Assembly: GCA_963920575.1 (NCBI GenBank)
Contig: OY986968.1
Coordinates: forward strand, 263,001-327,000
DNA: 64,000 nucleotides
From: Narthecium ossifragum
Lineage: Eukaryota > Streptophyta > Magnoliopsida > Dioscoreales > Nartheciaceae
Reading direction: 5' to 3'
Below the pieces are notes generated by a model. The model was given only the letters and a program-made list of their open reading frames with translations, did no database searches and was not told the DNA's origin. Shown one piece after another: positions 48,032 through 58,847 of this stretch. Within the stretch, counting starts at the first letter, position 1; every line of letters starts with the position of its first letter. The position numbers were made by a program, and so were the translations under genes.

Positions 48032-51000
48032 CCAAGAAAATTTTTTCTGATGTGTCTTCGAGTAGATGGCTTGTAAATCATTGTACTCAAGTTCTTTCAT
48101 TCGTTTATCACACCTACCTAACGCTATCAAGAGTGGATCGCTTGGTTTCACGGATCATTACTATAGCACAAATACAGAAAGAGAGAAGGACTTCGACAGT
48201 GTGCACCTTGAATCGTATTCCGATAAGTCTGTTCATAGTATGGAACACTTTACTTGGGGCGAACTCAAATGTGCATTAATAAAATTCCTTGTATAGTTGC
48301 AGTCATTCAGAAGGTGTAAGGCTTCCATTTTCTTTTTTGAAGTTCACTACAGCATGCAGTAACATCAACATGGGTGAAAGAAGACTGATTTGCAAGAACC
48401 AGGTAAACCCGAACACTGACAACATGGATCAAGAACACTTGGTGAAGTGGTGCTAAGTGACCACAATTACAACTATTTCTTCTTGAGAGAAACCTAGAAA
48501 ATGGAAAAGAGTGACCCATGTCAGAGGCCACCATCGCCGATCTGTGACTTGCCGGTTGGCCATGCTATCCACTCCAGAAGCTCCACTGGGATTTTTTTGG
48601 CTGACTGAGCGAGCACCTGGAAGGAAAGCTATGGACAAGCTGCTAGGGTTGGAGGGGAGGGAGAGGTGAAGAAGCCATTCCCCATTCCCTCCCTCCAAAT
48701 TCACATGCTTCTCAAGACCCATGGACGGACTCCTGCCATGTATCCTCCATTGTTGACAGAGAGAAAGGGGATGGAGAAAGCCAATGGAGGACTTTGAATT
48801 GATATGCCTGCCTTTAAATAGATCTCTTTGGTGGGAAGTGGTGAAAGGACTCTTTTAAACAAACAAAACCTACACTCTGCAAAGTGCTCCTCCTTTTGGA
48901 CTGCATTGCAGGCGCTATTTTTGGTGGTAGAACATGTGAAGTCTAACTTTCCAATATTCCCAATTGACCACATGACCCTTCCTTATCCAACATGATCTTC
49001 AGGTAATTCCTCCCTTTAGTGCACTTGATAGAAGCCACCTTAGCTCCTCCTCCATTTTCCTTGATCTTGCAGTCCTATTGTGGATCTCCTGTTTGACACA
49101 AGGAGAGGTTCTTATGTGGTCTTATGTGGTTCAAGGAGCAAGTAGATGGCTTTCTTTCTAGCAGGAAGATGGAAGAACCTCATTCTCCTGTACCAGATCA
49201 AAGCCTTTTCCATATGGGAGTTTTTGCTTTCCTGTTTACCTGTGCATCCACTACTTCATCCTTATCTGAAACTTTTCTGGGTATCCAATCTTTGTAATCA
49301 TCCACTAACTAGCATTGCCACTGTAAGCCCTGGCTTGGCTTGCATGGATTAGCTCAACTTCAAGTCTTCAAGCCTGATTTCTGTCCATCAATCTGTGAAA
49401 GCTATGTGGGTAATCTGCCAGTGCCAGCCATCTGATTACCGATGAGCCAAGGCAAGCGTAGCCGGAATGATGGAATTGAGATGCTTATTAGAATAAGCCT
49501 ATATGGGGCACTCAGAAGATTTGGGGCCGGGGTGCACTGTTGCCACTATCAACCAACATCTAAACTAAAGGTGTGTTAACAGCGTTCTGGCTCTCTGTCC
49601 AACTAAAAGTGAGAATGGATGGTTAAGGAACAAGATAGAAAAGGGGACCCAATTCCCCAACACCTAGACTTCTGAATACTTTTTTTTTTCTCATGTAAAC
49701 AAATGTTAGTGATCTCCCCATAGATATCCACCCAATCACAACACTTGGACCATCCACTCATCTCTGCTTCCCTTCTGTTGGCCTCTCGTTGGAGTTGTGC
49801 AATCAAACAACCAACTATCACCTCACGTTCATTCAAGGAATCTCTTTTCCATCTCCAATTTGCTAAGCTTCATGCTTGCATGATGGTCATGATTAGCTGT
49901 AGGGGAGATAATGCAAAACGTTGTTAGACAGATAAAATGGAGGAAAACATCTCCATAGGCAGATCACGTAGTTCTATCACTACAGTCTACCCTCTTGTCT
50001 CCCGTAGCCTTCCAGTATCAAGGAGTGGAAAACCATGTTGTCTTCTAGAGGTTTGAGAACTAAAATAATGAAAAGTCTAAAATGTTCACAAAAAACAGAA
50101 GAAACGCAAGCATCACCTTTCTCCAGTAAACATACAGGAGTTTCTTTGCTTTTACTGCTGCCGCCATTGCCGTCTCCATCACAGCCAAACATGGCCTGCC
50201 TCACAGAATTTTCCTGGAAAGGGATATGAAGATAATGGCGTGCAATATAGCACTTTCGCAACCAAGAATGCAGTAAACAAGCATGAACTTGGCAGCACTT
50301 GATCAACGTCATCATCATCATCACATTGTAATTTTCCACATTCCTAACTCAAGCATAAGCCTCACACATTACTGCAGGAGGTTGTTCTAATTCTAGCTTT
50401 ACAAGCGATTCAGACGTTTAATGCTGACATGAAAGTTTCTGGATCTGACATCAAACAGCAATTTTTTATCTTCGCATCCACTTGTGTTCCCACTCTCTTC
50501 ATTAAGACGGAATTTAATGAAAAAACCATCACAAAGAGCGCTACTTTTGAAAACAATGCTAGGTGCGTTGCTACCATCTCAAAAGCCTAGATTAACTAAG
50601 TTAAAAGTTCAAGACTGGCTATACAAGAGGCCAAGTAAGCCAGAGAACATAAGCTTCTGAAAATAAGAACACAAAGATCAACAAATCATTAACAAAAGGC
50701 ATTGCTTTGGCAGCAAAATAAGTTCCACAAAAAATAACATACAGATAAATTAGAGCAAAATCGATTTGTTGCTGCATTCGACATATTAGAGCTCTTGCTG
50801 CTTGCAATGTGATGCGAATGCAACCTTTGCTAATCCTACATCACAGGGTTTGCCACCGCTGGGCACTTCCAGGTTACTGCAGGAGCAGCAAAGGTAAATC
50901 ACCTGCACATTGCTTTAGATAAATAAATGGAACGTCACTCAACGAACCTTTAACTGGCAACAATAAATACAACAAACCTTTTCCATGCGATCTACAAGAA

Positions 51001-51492
51001 GATTTTGGCACTTATGCACTAGTCCAATGGATTAGTACCAACAAAATATTACTATTCATTATCTACTAGAGTGATTCATCATACTAAAAAGCACAAGCAG
51101 GTCTATCATAGACATAAGAGTGGATGGTGGGGTCTAAATGTTAGTTGACAAAAAATAAAATTAAAATCTCTAAACCTGACCATGGAGGTTGGCTGACAGG
51201 CTCCAGATGAACATGAATATAGGTAGGAGTCAAGGAGCTTTCAACAGTTACAGAAAGAAGGGCGGCAATCCTAAATGATTTTTGTGAGTTAGATCATGAA
51301 GAATTGATGTCCCTTGTGCACAGCCTTGCTGGACAAATTCGATATGGTGGAGTTAAATAATCTTCTTATAACAAAGATGAACTTTAAGATTAAATTACAA
51401 ATGAAGCTGCTATATGAATTATCTACCTGAAATGAGGAGAGAACCAATTTGTGTAGATCTGGATAAAAACGAACAATTTGATGACAATGAAG
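48032..51492. other. Intergenic; one doubtful small minus-strand frame
   Basis: The first part is the 3' UTR of the TBL gene. A minus-strand frame of 89 codons (48722-48453) starts about 90 bp after a TATA-like TATTTAAAGG (about 48818-48809), but it shows no known domain and is preceded by two short out-of-frame ATGs. From about 49.0 to 51.4 kb I see no coding signature; the end nearest 51.49 kb should be the 3' UTR of DPH7. Confidence 0.45.
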
Positions 51493-52966
51493 TTATCTAA
51501 CATTCAAGCTCACAGGCCGCCATATCCGGAGAAGCTGGTCATAGAATGAGCAGGTAGCAACCAATGGTGCTGCAATATCATTGTCTGCACAAGTTCCTCC
51601 TCGTTTCCAGTCTGCTCCATAAGCTAACGAGTTGTGCTTTTGATAAGTTTCCACGATAGTGGCATCCTTCTCTACTATCCTTACAATGGCAAAACCATTA
51701 TGCATGCATGCTGCTAATGCCAAGCCCGATACATAGGGATGGTGCTTAATTCTCCACACACCTCCGCCTAAGTTTAGAGAGTTCTCATTCACAGGTTTCG
51801 ATGCTGACCGTACATCCCAAACTCTGAGAAGCTCGTCGTAGCATCCAGTTAGTAGTATATTAGAATTCATGGGATCCTGTGCAATGCAACAAACCCCCAT
51901 CTTATGTGACTTTGCATTTCGAAACACCAAATTTGAAGGGTTCTCACGCAAATCCCAACAGCTGAAGCTACAGTCATCAGAGCCAGTGTACAACACTTCT
52001 GGTTGGGAGGTATCAAAAGAAGTAGCCCAAACTTCATATTCATGAGCTGCCCATGCCTGTAGTATCTGCAATTGGGACTCCTTGAACTTGACCACAGACA
52101 CCGATCCATCTGAATGGCCAAGAGAGATAGAATCTGCACAGGGGTGCCAATCGACACACAAGCACATGGCAGAACTAATCCTTTCAGCACAAACTTCTTT
52201 CAGCAAAACACCTGCATTATTTCCACGACCATCTTATTCAATGAAGCATATCATCAACCAAGTCAACATACTTGACACTGAGCTAACATCCACAGTAGAC
52301 AAGAATTATCCAACATAACAAGACGACAAGGTTCAATTCACACTTGACATTCCTGATGGTATCAGCGCATACTCTTTAATGAGAAGAATGAATGATAAAC
52401 TTGATTCATGCATGCTTCCACACTGTGCAACATAATAGACAGCACAATTCAAGTGTGAGAGAAGCGAATAAATTAAACTAGAGTATAGAGACAATGTGCT
52501 ATGAAGAAATAGCATAATGGTGTTTCACGAAAGCAAATCCATACTGTCTACGTGAAGGGATCAAGAAGAATTTATACAGAATAACTACGCACAAGAATTA
52601 AGATTATTGCAAAATAAACATGCAGGAATTGGTAAGATATATACCATGATCTTCTTCACTCAAACATGATTCCAAAAAATAAAGCCACAACGACCCACCG
52701 GCGTCAGCTTGAGCAAGCAAAGGTTGCACGCTAGCACCAACCGGACTCCATCTTATGTCAAAAACACCAACTGTCTCTATACAATGAAGCAACTTAAGCC
52801 CGCTGTCAGCATTCATAGAGAACAGCGATATGCTTCCGCTTCGATTTGGTTGATCTCCTTCTTGTAGTGTGTATGTTGCTACGGCCAAAACATCACAGAA
52901 AGGATCGTGCGGGCAGAACTCGACAGCATCAGCATTTCCATCCAAATGGCGACTCGCAATATCCAT
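51493..52966 (-). CDS. DPH7: Diphthine methyltransferase homologue DPH7 (WD-repeat protein), 2 coding exons
   Basis: DPH7 is a WD40 esterase of the diphthamide pathway that demethylates the diphthine methyl ester intermediate on elongation factor 2, before DPH6 amidates it. Coding exons (minus): 52966-52645 and 52211-51493; 1041 nt, 346 aa. The N-terminus contains the blade NADAVEFCPHDPFCDVLAVATY. Later blades are CVDWHP...SISLGHSDGSV, VLYTGSDDCSFSCWDLRE, ILLTGCYDELLRVWDVR and ATCSFYDQLLRIWRP. Conserved DPH7 signatures include LGGGVWRIKHHP and LAYGADWKRGG. The length matches the family. A probable 5' UTR intron runs from a donor at 53398 (AAG|GTATGT) to an acceptor just before the ATG. In-frame ATGs further upstream lie in that intron and are not used. 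Confidence 0.93.
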
Positions 52967-53892
52967 ACTACAATGGACCACAAAAAGATGACAATATGCA
53001 ATGATTACCAAGTTTTCATATGAAACTACTGCATCAAACAAGGCAACAAAGAGCTAAGTACTCCATCCATCGAGAACCACGTTGCTGCGCCAACAAACTA
53101 AAAATTTTGGTTCAAGATCAAGAGTTCCACCACTAAGTGCCGTCAAAACTCTCAAATTAGATGCGAATACCAAGAAGAAAATTTATCGAACACTTGCCGT
53201 GCGAGATGACTTCCAAGGCTTACACAACAACCATACGGTGGCGTCTAAGTCACTATAAACCCCAAATCAAACAGCAAACTATCGAAAAAACCCAAAACTA
53301 TCAACTATATCACATCAAACTACGAAGATTTAATCACGAAAAGGCCAGAAAGAATCTAATCGACAGGGATAAACACCTGTTTATGTTTAGGAACATACCT
53401 TGGAATCTAATCCTTCCAATAACTATCTACACGAGTAAGTGGAAAACTTTCGGACCAAAGGGCCGGCCCGTTCGGGATGGATGTGAGACATGAGTCCATT
53501 AGTTTATCGGAGTGGAGCTAATGGATCCATTGGCTCACAGTCCAGCCCGGATAATTTCTCAACTAGGCCAAAGCCCAGTTGGCCTACCACCTACAAATTC
53601 TACAGTAATGCACAAAATGGATGTTGTTGTCTAGCTTATATACATCGTGAGGAACACTGTTGACATCCATGCCTGTTCTCTATGCGGGCTCTTACTTCCA
53701 TATTTGTAAAGCTACGCTTCCACGCAGATGCACGTGTCGCACATAGTGCCGCCAACTATCAGGTTCTATTATGGATCTGTGTCCGGATCCGATGACATAT
53801 TCTACGACAAACCAATATCCATCCGCTACCACCGGTATGGATCGAATCCGAGGGATTGGGGGTTGTCCAATAACCCATGCAATGCATATGTA
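52967..53892. other. DPH7 leader region and intergenic DNA
   Basis: Includes the inferred leader intron (52968-53398) and promoter of DPH7. Beyond about 53.5 kb nothing gene-like is visible. The small open frames on the plus strand are chance. Confidence 0.5.
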
Positions 53893-54705
53893 CAGGGCCG
53901 TCCCCCAGTTTTCCGAGGCCTTATGTTAATTTTCAAAACATGATTTTTTATATTTCAATGATTAAATTTCAAACATGTAAAAACCACCTTAAAATATTAT
54001 AAGCATTAAAAAAAGTAAATTCATAAAAATATTTCTCACTAAAATTGTCAAAAAAAAAGAATGTATCGCTTGAACACTCCGCTTCTATCATTTTTAGAGA
54101 CAAAAGTGTTAATTAAGCATATATAGTCTATGTCATCTACCAAAGCTTTTTCAATCGATAACATGCCCAAACTGTTCATCCTTTCTTGTGACATGGTTGA
54201 TTGAAGGTAAACCTTCATTAACTTCAACTTTGAAAAACTTCTTTCTTCAGATGCAACCGAAACCGAAATAGTCAAAAGTATTTTATAAGCAATCCACAAA
54301 TTCGGAAAACACTCCTCCTTAGCTTTCAAATAATTGAGGACTTCAATTGGCTTCTTCACTTCTTCCGATAAAACTTCTATCAAGATTTTTAACTTCATAA
54401 ATAAATATCTCCCATCAATGTATGATACCCCGCCATGCTTCAAAACTTCTACTAAGCTTTGTTGATACTTGATAGAGGAAGAAAAATGTTTGTGAATTCT
54501 TTAATAAGCTAGGGGCCTAGGGCACCAGCTGCACCAGTTGAGGGCCTTGAGTCTGTTGAGTTTCTTGTAAAGCAGTAAAGGTATGTTGAACTACCCAATA
54601 CCCACGTAACCCACCAAAATACCAAACTAAGGGGCCCTAAAAATTGACCTATTTTTTAGGAGCCCTCAGCCATGGCATGGTGGGCCTTGGCCCAGGGACG
54701 AACTG
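53893..54705 (-). mobile_element. hAT transposon, internally deleted
   Basis: Begins CAGGGCCGTCCC and ends, inverted, as CAGTTCGTCCCTG. It is flanked by a perfect 8-bp target duplication CATATGTA (53885-53892 and 54706-54713). At 813 bp it keeps only the 3' end of a transposase gene on the minus strand, so it is a deletion derivative dependent on an autonomous relative. Confidence 0.85.
54048..54443 (-). pseudogene. hAT transposase C-terminal fragment
   Basis: The 131-codon frame ends with the hAT dimerisation region: FPNLWIAYKILLTISVSVAS, ERSFSKLKLMK, STMSQERMNSLGMLSIEK. These are the usual C-terminal motifs of zinc-finger (TTF/MYM-type) hAT proteins. The RNase H-like catalytic core and N-terminal zinc finger are missing, so no activity is expected from this copy alone. 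Confidence 0.85.
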
Positions 54706-54784
54706 CATATGTATGCAACACAGGTAAATTAACCCTCTTTAGTACCTAGTTTAGTTTATGAAATATTTGTTTTAGACTCTATAT

Positions 54785-55796
54785 TAGGGGTGGCGATTCG
54801 GATTCACGGGTCGGGTTCGGGTCAGATCATACACTGACCCGTTTAACAAAACACCCAACCCGAACCCGACCCGTTTAATAAACGGGTCATGTTTATCAAC
54901 CCGAACCCGACCCGACCCGCCTAACCCGTTTATTAAATGGGTCGAGTCGGGTCAGGTCAGATCGACCCGTTTAACAACAATTAAACATATCAAATTACAA
55001 CTAATTACAATCTGATCAAAATACATCCTCAATAGTTACAAGTTACAACCATTCAAGCAATCATATCAAATTACAATTAAATTATAACTAATTACAAATT
55101 GGCCGGGAAACAGCCGGATCTGGACGGGAAACAGCCAGATCTGGCCGGATTTGGGCGAATCTGGCTGGGTAACAGCCGGATCTGCCCGGAAATAGCTAGA
55201 TCTGGCCGGATCTAAGTCGTAGCGGCGAGGAAGCAGCCGGATCTGGATGGCAGTGGAGCTTCGTGGTCGTGGTCGGCGCTGAGGTTACCTCGCGGAGGCC
55301 GTGGAGGACGGCGACGGGAAGGAGTGCCTTGGGGGGCGGAGGCCGTGGAGGACGGGAAGGAGTGGGGGCCGGAGGCGGAGGCCGTGGAGGACGGGAAGGA
55401 GTGGGGGCCGTGGAGGCGACGGGAATGAGTGGGGGGCAGTCCGGGCGGAGGCGGAGGCTGTGGAGAGGGGGGGAGCAGAGAGGCAAGGGAGGAGGTGGAG
55501 AGGGTGAGAGGAGCGGAGGCCCTGAGGGAGAGGGAGATCGGGCGGCCGGGGGGGGGGGGGGGGAGTAGAGAGGAGTGGAGGAGAGGGTGAGAGCCTGAGT
55601 AGAGGAGTGGGTATTGCCCATTGGGTTTGGGTAAGGGTAAAGGGATAAACGGGTTAACGGGTTGACCCGCGGGTTAGACGGGTCAACCCGACCCGACCCG
55701 TTTATGACCCGAACCCGATTATACCAAACCCGAACCCGTTTATTTCGGGTCGGGTCGAGTCGGGTTTGTGGGTCATGACCCGAATTGCCACCCCTA
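54785..55796. mobile_element. hAT-type MITE, enlarged by a GC-rich insert
   Basis: TIR TAGGGGTGGC ... GCCACCCCTA with a perfect 8-bp target duplication CTCTATAT (54777-54784 and 55797-55804). The outer portions (54800-54975 and 55615-55790) are GACCCG/CGGGTC arrays as in the element at 11521. The middle (55085-55615) is unrelated GC-rich sequence. Same family as 11521-12059, about twice the length. Confidence 0.87.
55090..55610. repeat. GC-rich insert with CCGGATCTGG and GGAGGCCGTGGAGGACGG repeats
   Basis: Bases 55100-55250 repeat CAGCCGGATCTGG-like units. Bases 55290-55430 hold about three copies of a unit of about 30 bp containing GGAGGCCGTGGAGGACGGGA. The 141-codon minus frame is a Pro/Ser-rich translation of this repeat with no domain. 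Confidence 0.65.
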
Positions 55797-56915
55797 CTCT
55801 ATATTTTAAAACCGATCGCTCGATTTGGTCTCTAAACTTTGAAAATCGTTCGATTTCGAGCCGATGGCACAACGACGCTACTTACCATGACAAAGCCGGT
55901 TCAATGTGAAGCATGTGATCGCGGTTTTATAACCTCATAACAGAGCTTGAGATCGTGGTCGATGCCGATTCGGAGATGACAATGCACGAGTAGCAACAAT
56001 GGCATGGTGAGGTGATCTTGTGAGGAAAAGATCAGAAGAAGGGAGTTATTGGTGAATCCCTAGTGTTGGTTCGGTGACGGTGTTGTGGAGCAGCTGCCAG
56101 AACAATGTGTTCAATGAGCAACGGATGCATGATTCAGGCAGCGAGCAGCAACGGTGGTTCAACGACGATCTTGGCAGCAAAATTGATCATGCTTATGAAG
56201 AGTAGCATCGGAGGGGAGAAGCACGACGCCCAGCAATATTTCAAAGGAGAATGGTCTCACGATCTTGGTATGGAGACTAACACGAGGCCCGTGGTGCCAT
56301 GAAGAAGAGATGCGATGAGCATTTGACTTGAGACGATGGGTTCCGGCGAGTTTAGCACCATCCCCGCGGCGAGGGGCTAAGCTCGCCATGGTGTCAATCT
56401 CTGCTTAGGACCAGCCAAGATGGGATTTGTGGCGTGGCTCGACGAGGTGCGAGGGACCTCGGTGTGCGACAGTTTTCGACGGGGGAAGAAGTCTTGTTGA
56501 GGTGGAGCTCACGGCTTGGCTCGTCGGGGAGGTATGAAGGCCTTGGGGTTTACAGAGATCGAATACAGGGCGCCGTCACTGGGGTGGAGAAGAAGAGGCA
56601 TCGTTGGGCTGGAACTTCGGGATCTTAGATATGGGAGATAAGTGGATGGATTGAGGGTGGTGATAGATGCTGCAACGTCTATCGGCGGTGGCCTTGTCAA
56701 TCGTTCAAGAGGGGAAAGAGAGAATATGAGAGATCAAAGAATAAGATACGCTTGCTGATATAGTAAGGAAAGCCGATCAAAATTGTTAAGAAACCAATCA
56801 AAATCATGTTTGTCGTCAATTCCTTATCACGGCGTCCAGACGAGGGGATTGTTATTTGTTAAAAGTTCAGGAACCAAATCGAGCGGGTTTGAAATTTAAG
56901 GTCTATGTGGATGTA
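55797..56915. mobile_element. Possible TIR element carrying gene-like DNA
   Basis: ACCGATCGCTCGATTTGGTC near 55810 and, inverted, CCGCTCGATTTGGTTCCTGA near 56870 form an imperfect TIR of about 45 bp. CTCTAAACTTTGAAAA is likewise matched by an inverted AAAAGTTCAG segment. The interior is mixed GC-rich sequence with no recognisable protein. Its left TIR was hit by the hAT MITE. Ends and target duplication are not resolved. Confidence 0.45.
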
Positions 56916-57003
56916 CATGTATAAGCATATGTAAGTACATATGTATGTCTATATTTATGTGTTTTATGAACATATCTATTATACATTTATGTATATAGTA
57001 GTA

Positions 57004-57226
57004 CTAGTCCTATCCCCTGTCACATGGCAGGGTAACCATCATCTCCCCTCATCTTCCTCATAACTCCCCACTAACCCTCTTTAACCATCATCTCTCCTCA
57101 CCTCTCTCATAACTCCCCACTATTACCCCCTCCACATCAGCAACCACATAGGATAAGCCCTGCCACATAGGATGCCAGTAGGACAACGCTAGGTTATTTT
57201 ATAACCATGCTCCTATATAAAGATGA
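57004..57226 (-). mobile_element. Short Helitron, third 3'-end type
   Basis: On the minus strand it begins TCATCTTTATATAGGAGC after an A and ends CTAG (57007-57004) before a T, with a hairpin CCCTG-CCATGTGA-CAGGG near the 3' end. Its 5' end is a diverged form of TCAACCTTATAAGGAGC. An internal segment of about 60 bp (CCATCATCTC...CATAACTCCCCACTA) is duplicated. Non-coding. Confidence 0.6.
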
Positions 57227-57347
57227 TATAAATATAAAATATATAATAAATATATATCATAGCATATATACCATACACATAAACATACATCTACGCAAAA
57301 AAACACACATAATATATATGAAATCTATACTCATAACATATATACAA

Positions 57348-57693
57348 CTAGTACTCACCTGTGCCCATGGCACAGTTTTTAGTTATTGTTAATATAAAAT
57401 TTTAACAAACTCCCTGTAGTTTGTCTGGTTAGACGGCTGTGTTGACCCGTAGGTGTTCCAGGGTTCGAAGGTTGGTCATAGCTTTTTGTTCACTGCCACC
57501 ATAAAATATAGCCAATAAAATATAAAATAAAATATTATAAGTCTTTGCATATTACATAAGATAATATTAATAGAACTTATGTTGATATGAATTAATGCAG
57601 GTTTATATAAAACAAACTTAGAGAATATATATAAAGAAACTTAGGGGATATGAATTAATGGAGGTTAACCGTTATTGCTCCTTATAAGGTTGA
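57348..57693 (-). mobile_element. Helitron, first 3'-end type
   Basis: On the minus strand it starts TCAACCTTATAAGGAGC after an A and ends with the hairpin CTGTG-CCATGGG-CACAG and GTGAGTACTAG before a T. It matches the nested Helitron at 13748-14126 along its length. Confidence 0.8.
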
Positions 57694-57744
57694 TATACAT
57701 ATACATAATCCATTTATTTATTATATATCGTTTGTATATATATA

Positions 57745-58075
57745 TCAACCTTATAAGGAGCAATAACGGTTACAACCGTTTTCCTCCTATTAATTTATTT
57801 ACATGTATATTTTCCTAAGTTAACTTTGTATATTGTTATCATAATTCCCTAAGTTAGTTTTAAATATACATCCTTATCTACCTTATAAGATCCGATGATA
57901 GTTATCCCTTATGACTCATAATCTGAGTCATAAACTTATACACACGTGACATACACGTGTCATAAATTATAATTAAATAATAATAAAAAAGGATAGTGGG
58001 TTGATGTGTAAGTTATTATAGAGATAGTGGGGGCGGACAGTTAGCCGTGCCAGGTGACACGGACCCACCACCTAA
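57745..58075 (+). mobile_element. Helitron, second 3'-end type (uninserted copy)
   Basis: Starts TCAACCTTATAAGGAGC after A57744 and ends CTAA (58072-58075) before a T, with hairpin CCGTG-CCAGGTGA-CACGG. It matches the outer Helitron at 13576-14326 but lacks that copy's insertion. Together with the neighbour at 57348-57693 it forms a head-to-head pair: about 30 bp of inverted 5' ends around an AT-rich spacer of about 50 bp. Confidence 0.82.
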
Positions 58076-58811
58076 TATATATATAATGTACATCAAAAAA
58101 TAAATATAAGAGAGAGGAGGGGATAGTGGGTTACACTTGTCCCCTCCTCATTGGCTGGCCAAGAGGCTATTGCATATTGCATGGGCTACTGCACCCGACC
58201 CGAATCCAAATCGAGTCCTGCTGATTATTTTTAAAAAGTACCTTTAGAGTCAAAATATTCCGTTTCAAGTTCAGATTTAAGAATATTTCGGTTGCTGAGT
58301 ATTAATATTCTATATCTCGAGAGTTTCAAGACCATACAGCCAAAAATGGCTAGCATCTAAAGCATACACATCTATTGCGTGCTTTATGTTGGGGCTCAAA
58401 AGGCGAAAGAAGAAGAATCCATTAACCGGCACCTTTATGTTGTTGCTCCTGCACATTGAAGAGCTCGGTTGAAGCCAATTCTTTCGCCAACCTCCGGTTA
58501 GGCAGGCTTCAAACGGGAAAGTTCTCCAAAAGTTCCGGCTTCGTCAACTTACATGTCATGTCGTCATTCTCTAAAATATACGTAGTGGTGACGTGGTGTC
58601 ATGTATATTTTCCAAATAGAACTATGTAGTATGTATGAGGTATGCACATATATCCGGGATCCAAATAATTTTTCCTTTTTTTGGCTTAATTGAGCCAAAA
58701 TGGCTAGCCTTCAGAACCTTACAGATCAGAGGAACGGAGGGGCAGTAGATATATACACTATAGGGGGAATCTACAACGTACGTGCTTGTTAATTAATTCC
58801 CATTCACACAC

Positions 58812-58847
<36 letters not shown>

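Noticed and set aside
48300..50400. Plant miRNA precursors
   Set aside because: Scanned by eye for common families (miR156, 164, 166, 167, 171, 172, 319, 396); none was recognised, though this was no exhaustive search.
55196..55621. 141-codon Pro-rich frame as an extensin-like gene
   Set aside because: It is a translation of the repeats inside a hAT MITE, with no signal peptide or SPPPP pattern.
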